Positions 1-8,919 of a DNA stretch of 19,568 nucleotides are shown piece after piece. How positions within the stretch are numbered: position 1 is the stretch's first letter; every line of letters starts with the position of its first letter. The DNA lies in the NCBI GenBank assembly GCA_958430865.1, contig CAUDNR010000440.1:11960-31527 (forward strand). Reading direction: 5' to 3'. Both the position numbers and the translations under genes were made by a program. The notes under the pieces are model-generated. The model was not told the origin of the DNA. It searched no databases and saw nothing but the letters and a program-made list of their open reading frames with translations. Source of the DNA: Entrophospora sp. SA101. Lineage: Eukaryota > Glomeromycota > Glomeromycetes > Entrophosporales > Entrophosporaceae.

Positions 1-263
1 TTTAATGGAGTACTTTCATTTTAGTCTAACAACAAATTTCGAGTTTATTATAAAAATAACGAGATATTTTAAAAAAAAACTTCGAATTTCGAATTTATTT
101 TCACATATAGAAAAGCAGCCTCAGGGAAATGTCACACGACTAATAAGTACTAATCGCGTTACAACGGATTCACGTGATATAAATTTTATAAAAAAAAACC
201 ACATTACTATGTTAAGATTAATTCATTATTCAATTATTATTTAGCAATTCTCAAAAATATCAA

Positions 264-510
264 TATGACTTTACATGAATAATTCTCACATTACTAAAAT
301 AATAATAATAATCAAAATTTTCCATAATGATTTTACACGAATAATTAAACACGCATTACCATTAATCAAAATTTTCCATATTTCTAAATAATGATTTTAC
401 ACGAATAATTAAACACACACCACTAAATAATAATATTAATCAAATTTTCCATATTTCTAAATTGATAATAAATAAATATCTTCTAATAATTTTACATAAT
501 CAACATTTTC
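264..510. repeat. Tandem array of about 60-65 bp units
   Basis: At least three diverged units share the order 'AATCAAAATTTTCCAT', 'AATGATTTTACACGAATAAT' and 'TAAACAC', followed by a CATTACTA-like block. Units begin near 297, 361 and 428; a more degenerate one precedes them (from about 264) and the last decays toward 510. The array sits directly 5' of the remnant transposase frame that starts at 557. This is the same relative position as the larger array in the pogo element at 9878-13586. Confidence 0.7.
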
Positions 511-556
511 TTTGATTTCTTTAAATTAATAAATCTCTAAATTCTATAAAATTAAA

Positions 557-757
557 ATGTCTCAACAACTATCTTCTTCTTCCAAAAAGTGTGAAAAAGC
601 TTTTGAAACTGCTTTTAATTTTCTTGAACAAAATAATATACAAGCAGATTATAATGAGTTAAAAGCTTTAAAATCATTGGAAAAAAAAACAATAAAATCA
701 TATAGTATTCAAAATTCAATACAAACAAACATTACTAGTTTTTCAGTAAATAATTGA
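557..757 (+). pseudogene. Pogo-type transposase remnant (N and C ends fused by internal deletion)
   Basis: This is a 66-codon frame with a Ser/Lys-rich start (MSQQLSSSSKK) and a tail reading KALKSLEKK...IQTNITSFSVNN. A C-terminal 'QTxITSFF'-like tail after a charged helix is what I know from pogo-type transposases. The DNA-binding and DDE catalytic parts are absent. The most economical reading is that the first dozen codons are joined to the last fifty by an internal deletion. The right terminal repeat 167 bases downstream supports this. The frame could in principle still be translated, but no catalytic function is possible. Confidence is moderate because the frame is short. Confidence 0.5.
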
Positions 758-840
758 CTATAAATTACTATTTAATTTTTTGTAAATTTTACTGTATTAT
801 AATCGAGTATTTTTTAATCATTAAAAAATTTTTAAAATTT

Positions 841-926
841 TCCTGTTGATCCTGTCGATCATTATCTCGTTTCAACGGATTTAGGTGGTCAGTCCCATAG
901 ATCCGTTAAAACGAGGTTTGACTGTA
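841..926 (-). repeat. Terminal inverted repeat and TA target site of the deleted pogo-like element
   Basis: From 924 inward on the minus strand: CAGTCAAACCTCGTTTTAAC, then GGATC, and about 25 bases further AATCCGTTGAAACGAG. The two CCTCGTT..AACGGAT / ATCCGTT..AACGAG blocks mirror each other, which is common for subterminal transposase-binding sites. TA at 925-926 is the presumed target duplication. Confidence 0.6.
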
Positions 927-1479
927 TTTTTATTCCATATTTTAATTAAATAAAATTAGCGGAACAAAAATATTAATTTAAAAGAAAAGATTAACGCTGG
1001 AAAATTATAATAACGACAATTTCAATGATGTTGATGTTGATGAGGGTTTGTTGATGATAACTTTATGAATGAGAGTACTTCTGATATAAGATCTAATAAT
1101 TCATTTGCTTCGGGTCCTTGCTTTAGGTTTCAGCAATTCATTTACTTTGGACTCCAATGAGGAAAAGAAAAAGGAGGTAGCGCAACGCACTACTTTATGT
1201 TGAAAAGATATAAATATATTTGTTTTTGCTTAGGAAGAATTGAAAATATCACGAGATTTTTTAAAAAATTTTCATGGATCGACTATATATATACTAAAAT
1301 AGTCGATTAAATAGTTGACTAAAATAGTCAACTAATTGACTACTTGGCAAAAATTTGAGTATATAGTTTCTGCGCCCCGTGTTACTAATCCTTGCCGCAG
1401 AAAATTTATTGGTTATTTTGTGATCAATTTTCTGAATATTAAAATTTAACACTTATTTTATCTAATCTTCAACTAACCA
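927..1479. other. Gene-free stretch upstream of the SNARE gene
   Basis: No coding frame is supported. The only clear structure is a cluster of TAGT(C/T)(G/A)A(C/T)TA words at 1279-1342, annotated separately. The 5' leader of the SNARE gene must lie in its last part; an A/T-rich TATAAATATA occurs at about 1209 but is 270 bases from the start codon. Confidence 0.5.
1279..1342. repeat. Cluster of inverted TAGTCGA/TAGTTGACTA words
   Basis: TAGTTGACTA (1312-1321) and TAGTCAACTA (1325-1334) form a perfect 10-bp inverted repeat around a 3-base AAA spacer. Further related words stand at CGACTA (1280), TAGTCGA (about 1300) and TTGACTA (about 1336). It lies about 150 bases before the SNARE start codon, so it could be a dimeric factor site or a small mobile-element scar. 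Neither can be shown from sequence alone. Confidence 0.45.
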
Positions 1480-2153
1480 ATGTCAGACGATCCATACTAT
1501 GTTTTTAAAGAGTAAGATCTGATTTTAATGTATTTTTTATTTGAATTTTTTTAATTAATATCAATTATTAATAAATCTATATACATTTTGCTTTCAGAGA
1601 AATAGAATACAACTTCTTGGCAGTGATTACGCTATATGATAGTTGGAATAGAATTTATAATACAGTTTCATCTAGGAATAATGAAGAGTTAAAAAGAACC
1701 GAAGAAGAATTAGAACCAATTATTAAATCTATTGAGAGTGACCTTGATGAAATATCTCAGACAATTAATATCCTTTTTTTTCAAAAATAATTTTATAATC
1801 AAATTGATATTTATTAATTAAAAAATCCCTGACTACAAATCAACAATATAAATACGAGTGGTTGAGAGTGACCCGGTTAAATATAGTTTCATCACATCAA
1901 AAGATATTGAATCACGTCGTGAATTCGTTGAACAAAAGAAAGAAAAATTAAAGGTATTATTCCTAAATAATCTTATGCTTTTTTATTTATTTATCATAAT
2001 TTTCAGACAAATTTAAAGTATAATTTAGGAAATTCGATCAAACCTAAAAAACCCATCAAGGAAAAAATCAAATTACAAAGAAAATGATAGAGATGTAAGC
2101 TCATTAAAAAACTATGATTCATACCATTAGTTGGTTTTTTATTTTTTGGATGC

Positions 2154-2191
<38 letters not shown>

Positions 2192-2829
2192 ATATATAGA
2201 AATTAATTGGAAATTTTAAATCAAATGAAATGTTTGGACAATCAAGAGATGAAGAAGTTATTGAGATGGATAATGTCAAGCTTATAGAAAATGAATCGCT
2301 CCAGCAAACTGTAAATAATTTATAAAAATTATGAAACAATATATATATACATTTTTTTTTTTCATAAAAACATTATTTATTTGTTTGTTTTATAGTTAAT
2401 TATGAGAGAACAAGACAAACAATTAGAATCATTGTATGGAACAGCTCGAAATATTCATGAAATAGCTGCGACTATTGGCAATGAACTTGAAGATCAGAAA
2501 ATGTAAGCAAATATAAGTAATTGTTAATTATTCAAATTAGTTTATTAATTTTAATGTTTATCTATTCATATATATTAGGTTATTTGAAGAGTTTGATGAA
2601 CAAATAGATCGTAGCCAAAGCAGATTGGGTAGTGCTATGAAAAAAGTGACATATGTTATTAAAAAAAATGAAGGTTTGAACTTTTTTATTTTTGTTAACT
2701 TTTATTTTATTTATCAGTTTTTTTTAAAATAACAAAAAAATTTCTTCAATAGAATCAAAATCTACATGTTGCATTGGAATTTTGATGGTTATATTATTTA
2801 TATTATTGATTTTAGTCATAGTACTTTAA
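1480..2829 (+). CDS. TLG1: Qc-SNARE, syntaxin-6/Tlg1 family (8 exons)
   Basis: This is a tail-anchored SNARE of late Golgi/endosome fusion. Exons: 1480-1511, 1598-1767, 1856-1953, 2029-2094, 2200-2310, 2396-2502, 2579-2673, 2753-2829; together 756 nt, 251 residues, close to human syntaxin-6 (255). Residues 1-10 (MSDDPYYVFK) match the family start (MxxEDPFxxVK). An N-terminal helical bundle spans roughly 11-100. The SNARE helix covers about 160-222 with the zero-layer glutamine at Q193 (GNELEDQ), followed by SQSRLGSAMKK. A Cys pair (C232-C233) precedes the terminal membrane segment (about 234-251); in yeast Tlg1 such cysteines are palmitoylated. Intron 2 is AT..AC. The acceptor of exon 4 is chosen at 2028 because it keeps the frame and the conserved LKEIRSNL helix; using the more pyrimidine-rich 2006 acceptor would end at a TGA near 2085. 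Intron 4 ends in a long (AT)n run. An AATAAA at 2922 may serve polyadenylation. Confidence 0.9.
1768..1855 (+). other. AT..AC intron with U12-type donor inside the SNARE gene
   Basis: The 88-base intron starts ATATCCTTTT, the minor-spliceosome donor consensus, and ends AC at 1854-1855. A candidate branch site TCCCTGAC lies at 1826-1833, with the A 23 bases from the end. Removing exactly this interval joins codon 68 in phase 1 and gives TIRVVESDP, which aligns without gaps to TISIVEANP of human syntaxin-6. There is no GT dinucleotide at all between 1741 and 1857, so a normal GT..AG intron is impossible here. All other introns of this gene begin with GT. Confidence 0.85.
2160..2199 (+). repeat. 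(AT)n microsatellite at an intron 3' end
   Basis: About 28 bases of uninterrupted AT dinucleotides lead directly into the acceptor TATATATAG used by exon 5 of the SNARE gene. A length change here would alter the acceptor context. Confidence 0.85.
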
Positions 2830-3479
2830 ATAAACTAGGAGAGATGAATGGGGAGGAAACTTATTAGAATTTTATTTTATCTTATAAATATAATTAAAAT
2901 TGTTGATATATAACTATTAGCAATAAATCAGTAATTTATATATACAGTATATATTATGAGTGATTTATAATTATAGCCCAACCATTTATCAATTGTTCAT
3001 TTTGGATAAGGATACTTGCTGATCATCGATAAAAACTATTATCCAATCACATTCGCTTATTAAATCTTAGCATAACAAACATACTGACTGTTCGCTCCTT
3101 CAAAAAGAAAGATGAATCACCCAAGACATGATCATAACTGTTATTTTGTTTAGTCCAATCAAGAAGCTGGTTCAAAGTTAATAACAGACCATATAAAAAT
3201 CTTAAAGATTCTATATTAATATGAAAAAGGTGAAATAAAGAATCTATCTATACATTTGTTTCTTTGATCCCACTAATTAGCATTTATCAGCTGACTATAT
3301 ATACATGCCTATTTTATTTTTATTTGAAATATTGAAAAAGATAAATTTCTTCACAAGATCACCACGAATACACTGAACCATTACCTTGGCTACGACAGTA
3401 AGTCTTTTGAACTTGTTATATTCCTCCGTTCATATTCTTCAGTTCCTAGTCTGTTTGACCTCCCTATTTCCCATCTCCT
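2830..3479. other. Gene-free stretch downstream of the SNARE gene
   Basis: It contains the 3' end of the SNARE transcript (AATAAA at 2922-2927) and no recognised gene. A stop-free minus-strand stretch of about 60 codons lies at 3060-3240 without a start codon; I cannot support it as coding. Confidence 0.5.
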
Positions 3480-3900
3480 ACGAAAAACCCATCATATCGC
3501 GGATTTTTAGCCCTCTGTCGAGATGTCGTCATTTTGATTTCGGATAACTGGAGACGTATTGACGAGTTGGGCTAACTGATTTTTGAAAGCCGTAGAAAAA
3601 TATTAACAACGACGATATCATAAAAGATTAGCAGGAGACTCTATTGACAGATTATTCAAAAACTATACTACGTTGAGGGGTGTTCTAACAGTCAACGCCA
3701 TACATCATGGTATGCACTGATAGAACCGTTGACGAGATATATAGTAATATTTTTTATATGTCTAATAATTTTTCTTCGGATTATGATATCTAATGTAGCG
3801 AAGTGCCATTCAAATGGTTTCCTTCGTCAACAAGTCAATAACCAAATACAACAAATTCTATTATAACGACAACAACAAATCCAACAAATAATACAACAAC
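3480..3900. repeat. Probable interspersed repeat (SINE- or MITE-like), boundaries unknown
   Basis: Base composition changes here to more balanced DNA than the neighbouring AT-rich sequence (for example around 3500-3600 and 3660-3740), with no open frame. Its character (GGGCTAACTGATTTTTGAAA, GTTGACGAGATATATAG, TAATGTAGCGAAGTGCCA) looks like repeat-family sequence rather than unique intergenic DNA. No terminal repeats or target duplications were found, so class and ends stay open. Genome-wide copy number would decide. Confidence 0.35.
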
Positions 3901-4135
3901 AAAAAATCATAAAAATAATAACACTCTTTCTTACCACCCTTAATCCGAACACAATTTTTTTAATAATAATCATTTTTGCTATATTAATAATAGATAATTG
4001 ATTTATAAATAAGAATGATTCGGGAGTTAACCTCTCACAATCACGAGAGATTTGTAAACCTCATTTTTTGGGAAAAATGCAATGTTTTGCAAAGTCTGTA
4101 AATAAATACATAATTTAAATTGTTTAAAGAAATTC

Positions 4136-4720
4136 TCATTATATAATTTTTTGGCTGCCGATCATTAAAAATCGGGATATTTTATTGGTGAATGATGATA
4201 AGATGATGAAAATTTCAAGTCCAATAATTAACACTAAACAATAAACAAAAGTATTTAATGCAAAATCGTGCTTTTTGATACTATAATATGAGAATACTAT
4301 TTCGACACTACATGCCTCAACTCTGGTATTCGAATGCATTGTGCAAAGCAAATAACGGATAACAACTCGGCATCACATGTCTCAAACCTGGCAATCGAAT
4401 GCATTGTGCAAAGCAAAATAGAGATTGGTACTACATGCCTCAACGCTAGCATTCGTGGATCAATACATCAGCAAGCTGGGATGTTCCGCATCCAGTTCGA
4501 ACAAGGAAAATATTTAGCAAGCGATCAAAAGCCAGCCACTACAACGAAAAAACAAACAAATTGAGCGCCAAAATGGTATCAAAAACAAGTAGGTAGCAGT
4601 CTAATCATAAGTAGGCAACAATATATATAGTACCTGTTCACCTTTTTGATGATGTTTATATTTAACCAATGCCACAAAAAACAGGTAGCCAAAGATGCCA
4701 ATTAATTTAAAAAAGCTGTT
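4136..4720. repeat. Probable interspersed repeat with internal tandem duplication
   Basis: This is a compositionally distinct block between AT-rich flanks. It holds the tandem duplication at 4307-4455, a short palindrome-like CCGATCATTAAAAATCGG at 4158-4175, and GC-balanced sequence to about 4700. Short frames occur on both strands (plus 4334-4564, minus 4139-4351), but neither resembles a known protein and they overlap each other. I regard it as non-coding repeat material. Confidence 0.35.
4307..4455. repeat. Tandem repeat, 2.3 diverged copies (about 65 and 58 bp)
   Basis: Copies start at 4307, 4372 and 4430, each with A(C/T)(T/C)ACATG(C/T)CTCAA followed by a (G/T)GNNATTCG/AATCG block. The first two also share ATGCATTGTGCAAAGCAAA (4336-4354 and 4400-4418). 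The third copy diverges after about 26 bases. Confidence 0.8.
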
Positions 4721-5097
4721 TTTAATATTAAATAATAAATTTTAGTTGATAATATATAATTTTATAATAGAGAAGCAAGAATATAGAATGGTACTAATTA
4801 AATTTCCTAAAATATTCATCCAATTGGTCAACTGATCATTCGGAATATTAATATAAATTTGTAAGACAGTCATTTATCCTGAAGTGGACAATTTTGTAAC
4901 CGATTCACAATGTTTTCTGATGTTGTTTGATAAACAATATAGTAATAGATGGATTAATATCTACATTTATTTATTATTATTATTATTATTTATTATTCGA
5001 TGAATGTAATACAATAATAATAACAGTAAATGGATATAAATATGGTCAATATCCGTGATTTGAATAGAGTGGAATTTTTCCTTTCGTTAATTCTCTC
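4721..5097. promoter_or_regulatory. Upstream region of the carboxypeptidase gene with a candidate TATA box
   Basis: TATAAATA at 5035-5042 lies 63 bases before the ATG at 5098, a plausible spacing for a TATA element with a short leader. A (TTA)n-rich tract precedes it (4967-4996). Nothing else is recognised. Confidence 0.4.
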
Positions 5098-7336
5098 ATG
5101 AAAATGTTCAACTATAATAATAATAAAATTTTTTATTCTGTTTCGATATTTTTATCAGTAGTGATTTTTATTTCATTGACAATATGTCAACTAATCGACC
5201 AGAGAGACCTTTTCTCAACAAATAATTTTATAAAAGATAATTTGGTGGAATTTATTGGTGACGCTCATAAAAAATTTGGTAAAGGACACGGTAATAATAG
5301 AAAAAATTGTAGAATTTATATGGTCGATGATTGTATAGACGATAACAATGATCATGAGAAAAAATACAGGCTTGATTGTGATGACGCTGAAGATAAAGCA
5401 ATTAGTCGATACGAAGATGTAAACTTTGATTTTTATGATGATGATGACGACGATGACAACGACGATAATGAAGACTCTATTAAAATTTTAAGACACGATA
5501 ATTTCCCAAATTATCAAGTCAGATTAAATGAAATGAGGGAACCAAAACTTTGCGATACAAGTGTAAAACAGGTAAAAATTCGGGAACTATAATAAGAGAA
5601 ATCTTTATTATCATTTATTAATTTAATCTTTTTGATTTTTAGTATTCTGGATATTTGGATGCTCCTGATGATAAGCATTTCTTTTTCTGGTTCTTTGAAT
5701 CAAGGAATAATCCATCTGAAGATCCTATAGTTCTTTGGGTAAATTTTTAATTCACATTATTAGAATTTGTTTTTATTTTTTTCAAACTATTTATTTACAT
5801 ATATATATAATACTGTGTACATAATTAATCACAGCTTAATGGAGGTCCAGGGTAAGTTGATTAATAATAATTTTTAAAAAAATCTTTAATCATCATCATC
5901 ATAGTAACAATATTTCTTTATTGCTATATATTATTATTATTTTATAGATGTTCTTCTTTGACTGGGTTATTCTTAGAACTTGGTCCTTGTAGTATTAATG
6001 AGGATGGATCTGACACCGTATATAATCCTCATTCATGGACAAATAATGCCAGTGTTATATTTTTGGATCAGGTAAAATTACTATAAAGTTACAATTATTC
6101 AAAATAATTTAAAATAATTAATTCATAAAATATTTCTTCCTCCTTTTATTTTTTTTTTATTTTTTTTTTTAATACATAATTAACTTTAGCCAACAAATGT
6201 TGGTTATTCTTATGGAGATAGCGTTTCAAATACGCTTGCTGCAGCAACTGATGTATATGCATTTTTGCAAATCTTCTTTAAAGAGCTTGAGCAGTATGCT
6301 AAATTGGATTTCCACATTGCCGGTGAATCGTAAGAATATATATATAATTTTCTATCTGTATATTAATTAAAAAAAATAAATAAATAATAATAATCTCGAT
6401 TTTTAGATATGCTGGTCATTACATACCAGTACTTGCATCAGAAATTAATAAAAACAACAAAAAGTTAAGAGATCACCTACCAATAAATCTTAGCACTGTT
6501 ATGATCGGTAATGGCCTTGTAGATCCATTAACCCAGTACAAGTATTATCCTGACATAGCATGTAATTCAAGTTATGGTCCGGTATTAGATCAAGGGACGT
6601 GCGATGGTATGAGAAATGCCTACGCGAATTGTGCTTCTATGATCAAAAGATGTTACGACTCGCAAAATGTATTCGTCTGTTTACCTGCCTCTCTTTATTG
6701 CAATCGTCAAATCGTCCAGCCATTCTTTAAGTCTGGCAAAAATCCATATGACATTAGAAAAGATTGCGAGAATGATAATAATAATTTGTGTTATCCAATC
6801 TTGGATGTTATTGAGTCATATTTAGATCGAGAAGATGTTAAAACTGAGTTAGGAGTGGACCCAGGAATAGAATTTAAAACTTGTAACATGAGAGTCAATT
6901 TCCAATTCCAAATGGCAGGTGATTGGTATGTATAATATCTATTATTCGTTTGTTTGTTTGTTTTTAGTGTTTTTCCATCAAAAATTATAATTATAATTAA
7001 ATAATATGTAGGATGAAACCATATCACAAGTTAATACCTGGGCTATTAGATGATGATATCCGTGTTCTGATTTATGCTGGCGATGCTGATTACATGTGTA
7101 ATTGGATTGGCAATGATGCCTGGGTCAAGGAATTGGAATGGTCAGGAAAAGAAAGTTACAATTTAGCCAATGAGACATCATGGATTGTCAAGAGTACTTT
7201 AGACAAGGCCGGTACTATTAAACATCATAAAGGACTCGCCTTCTTGAGAATCTACGAAGCTGGTCACATGGTCCCATATGATCAACCAATAAATAGTTTA
7301 GATTTCTTTAATAGGTGGCTATGGAAAGACTTGTAA
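5098..7336 (+). CDS. PRC1: Vacuolar serine carboxypeptidase, carboxypeptidase Y family (7 exons)
   Basis: This peptidase (family S10) removes C-terminal residues in the vacuole. Exons: 5098-5571, 5643-5738, 5835-5851, 5948-6071, 6190-6329, 6407-6925, 7012-7336; 564 residues against 532 for yeast CPY. A hydrophobic signal segment lies at about 11-30, followed by a propeptide with an Asp-rich run (about 110-125) and the mature enzyme from about 150. The oxyanion motif LNGGPGCSS, catalytic S284 in GESYAGH, D483 in AGDADYMCN and H542 in EAGHMVPYD are all present. So is the free cysteine after the catalytic Asp (C486, CPY C341). Long blocks match CPY closely (GNGLx[25 protein letters not shown]). 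QRDL at residues 35-38 sits just after the signal segment, like the QRPL vacuolar sorting signal of yeast CPY. Several N-glycosylation sequons occur (NNAS, CNSS, NET). Intact; no frame damage seen. Confidence 0.95.
5835..5851 (+). other. 17-nt microexon carrying the LNGGPG oxyanion motif
   Basis: It is bounded by ATCACAG and GTAAGT. It encodes LNGGP plus two bases of the next Gly, with the remainder completed by exon 4 (ATGTTCTTC). Without it the frame and the oxyanion-hole motif are lost, so it must be included for a functional enzyme. Confidence 0.9.
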
Positions 7337-7838
7337 TAGAAAATCTTCTGTTGAATTATTATTTATTATTTGTTTAACTATTTTTTTCTTTTGAAAGATA
7401 GTTATTCTGTTGTTTATTTAAAGAAAAAACCAAATTGTATATTTTTTAAATTAATAATATAGTTAAATATATGTGTGTATATATATATATTTTTAATTAT
7501 TTTCAGATTTTAAATTTCTCAACATTTCTTATTTTTAATTCTGATAGATAACGCAGATTGTAATTTAATCATCATCGTTACAATTCTTTAATTTAAATTG
7601 AGAGAATATTTGTTTACCTTGATTTATAATTAAAAAAAATCTTTTGATTTAAAATGTGCATCATTGTATGTGAATCACTCACAGTGAAAATTAACAATTT
7701 AACGATCCGTCTATGAACGAGAGAACTTGCACTAATTTTTACCATGATAATATTGATAATATTTGATAAAAAGTATTTTTCCCCCGCTGATTACTATGAA
7801 ATATGTTGATCATCAACTATAAGAATTTAATGACCTCT
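7337..7838. other. Gene-free stretch after the carboxypeptidase gene
   Basis: AT-rich sequence with short TA repeats (about 7468-7490), presumably including the 3' untranslated region. No gene or structured element recognised. Confidence 0.5.
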
Positions 7839-8457
7839 TCAAATAAATACACAGTCAACATTAAGATCGTAAGTAAACCATGAAAGAAGATTTTTTAGCA
7901 AATTGACCATTGTTTCTAACAATAATTCACGAACTTCACCAGTAGCAGATGAAGTATCAATTATCTTAATCACGATTTGGTGATGTTGAGATGCTGGAAT
8001 CAAGTTACAGAACATTACCAAAATCAGGATTAGCAAATACTTTGTTGGATGCAAGGGATAGACTTTGATGCGGTGCCAATTGATAAATAAGTTAAGATAT
8101 GGACAAGGTGTTCCAAAAACTGTTGAGATAAAGCGAAGTATCAATGATAACAGTATCATGTTATCTGTATGTGCCAACCTAATTCTAAATAAATTACCAT
8201 TTTAATATTTTATAAACAAATAAACATGCTATTGAAAATTAAAAATAAAAAATAAAATTACTTGAAAGAGATATTTGCACAGTTCATCAATAGCAAGATT
8301 GCGTAAAACTTCAAATCAGCCTATCGCTTGACCACTAGCATCAAATGCCATGGATCGCATAATACCAGTGTGTTGATGATCATGAGGATTGTAATAGGGG
8401 AGATATAAGAACACGAAGTAATTCATGTATTGACGGTACTACAAATGGTTTTGGATC
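7839..8457 (-). pseudogene. Broken, unrecognised protein-coding remnant with helical-repeat character
   Basis: The minus strand shows protein-like segments in changing frames. At 8457-8380 it reads DPKPFVVPSIHELLRVLIS. At 8385-8273 it reads HTGIMRSMAFDASG, then after a stop LRNLAIDELCKYLFQ. At 8177-7839 a 112-codon frame ends in IIDTSSATGEVRELLLETMV. GTAATT and TTTCAATAG near 8266-8233 look like old intron ends. The leucine-rich amphipathic stretches resemble HEAT/ARM-type repeats, but I cannot name the family. Stop codons and frame changes argue for a pseudogene. A badly predicted multi-exon gene is the alternative. Confidence 0.35.
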
Positions 8458-8479
8458 TAAGTGAGATATAAAAAAAAGT

Positions 8480-8919
8480 CATTAGAATAAAATTATTAAT
8501 TATTATTATTATAAAAATGTGTTCTTTCTTCATTTGGAAGGTCTAATAATTTGTTGCAGACTAGTCGTGTTTTGTATTTATTATTTAGTTTGATGGTACG
8601 AAATATAAACACAACATTAAGGCTTTACAGTTGAAAATAGAATAAATACCGGTTGATGACGATTCTCCCTCTTGGTTAAATCAAAAAATAATCCTTTGTT
8701 CATTTGAGGAAACTTCTGTTTGTCTAATATGGTTTCCAAATATGTAAATTGATTAGCTCAAGAGTATTATTTTACTATAAATTTATAGTCTTTATTTTTG
8801 CTGTTTTCTTGTCTTGTCATAAGATTTCTTTCTTTTCTTTCCTTTGAATTTTGCCGTTTTCATGGTTTTCTAATTTCAATATGATTTTTCTTTATTCCAT
8901 GACGATTAATCATTCAATT
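8480..8919. other. Gene-free stretch between two coding remnants
   Basis: Nothing recognisable on either strand. It may contain the eroded 3' part of the RecQ-like remnant, but no helicase motif III or later motif could be read. Confidence 0.4.

Larger units (their letters stand above)
1..926 (+). mobile_element. Right part of a deleted pogo/Tigger-like DNA transposon
   Basis: The right end is visible: read on the minus strand from 924 it begins CAGTCAAACCTCGTTTTAAC, followed on the plus strand by TA at 925-926. CAGT...CCTCGTTnTAACG ends with TA target duplication are typical of the pogo/Tigger branch of Tc1/mariner. A second CGTTnnAACGGAT-like palindromic block lies just inside (about 868-884), and a similar block occurs at 152-166. 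Inside the element are a tandem array (264-510) and a short remnant ORF (557-757). The left terminal repeat is not seen and probably lies before base 1. With only a 66-codon frame left, the copy is non-autonomous. Family assignment rests on the terminal sequence and the ORF tail. Confidence 0.6.

Noticed and set aside
3060..3240. Stop-free minus-strand stretch with a plausible amino-acid mix (LLLTLNQLLDWTK)
   Set aside because: No start codon, no splice sites tying it to another exon, and no recognised family.
3600..3660. Slight resemblance to the central part of U6 snRNA (AAAGATTAGCA)
   Set aside because: Only about nine bases agree; the ACAGAGA box and conserved flanks are missing.
4139..4564. 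Two overlapping opposite-strand frames of 70 and 76 codons
   Set aside because: They overlap each other, match nothing I know, and lie across a tandem duplication in probable repeat DNA.
6791..7027. 78-codon minus-strand frame inside the carboxypeptidase gene
   Set aside because: Antisense shadow of a well-supported exon and intron.
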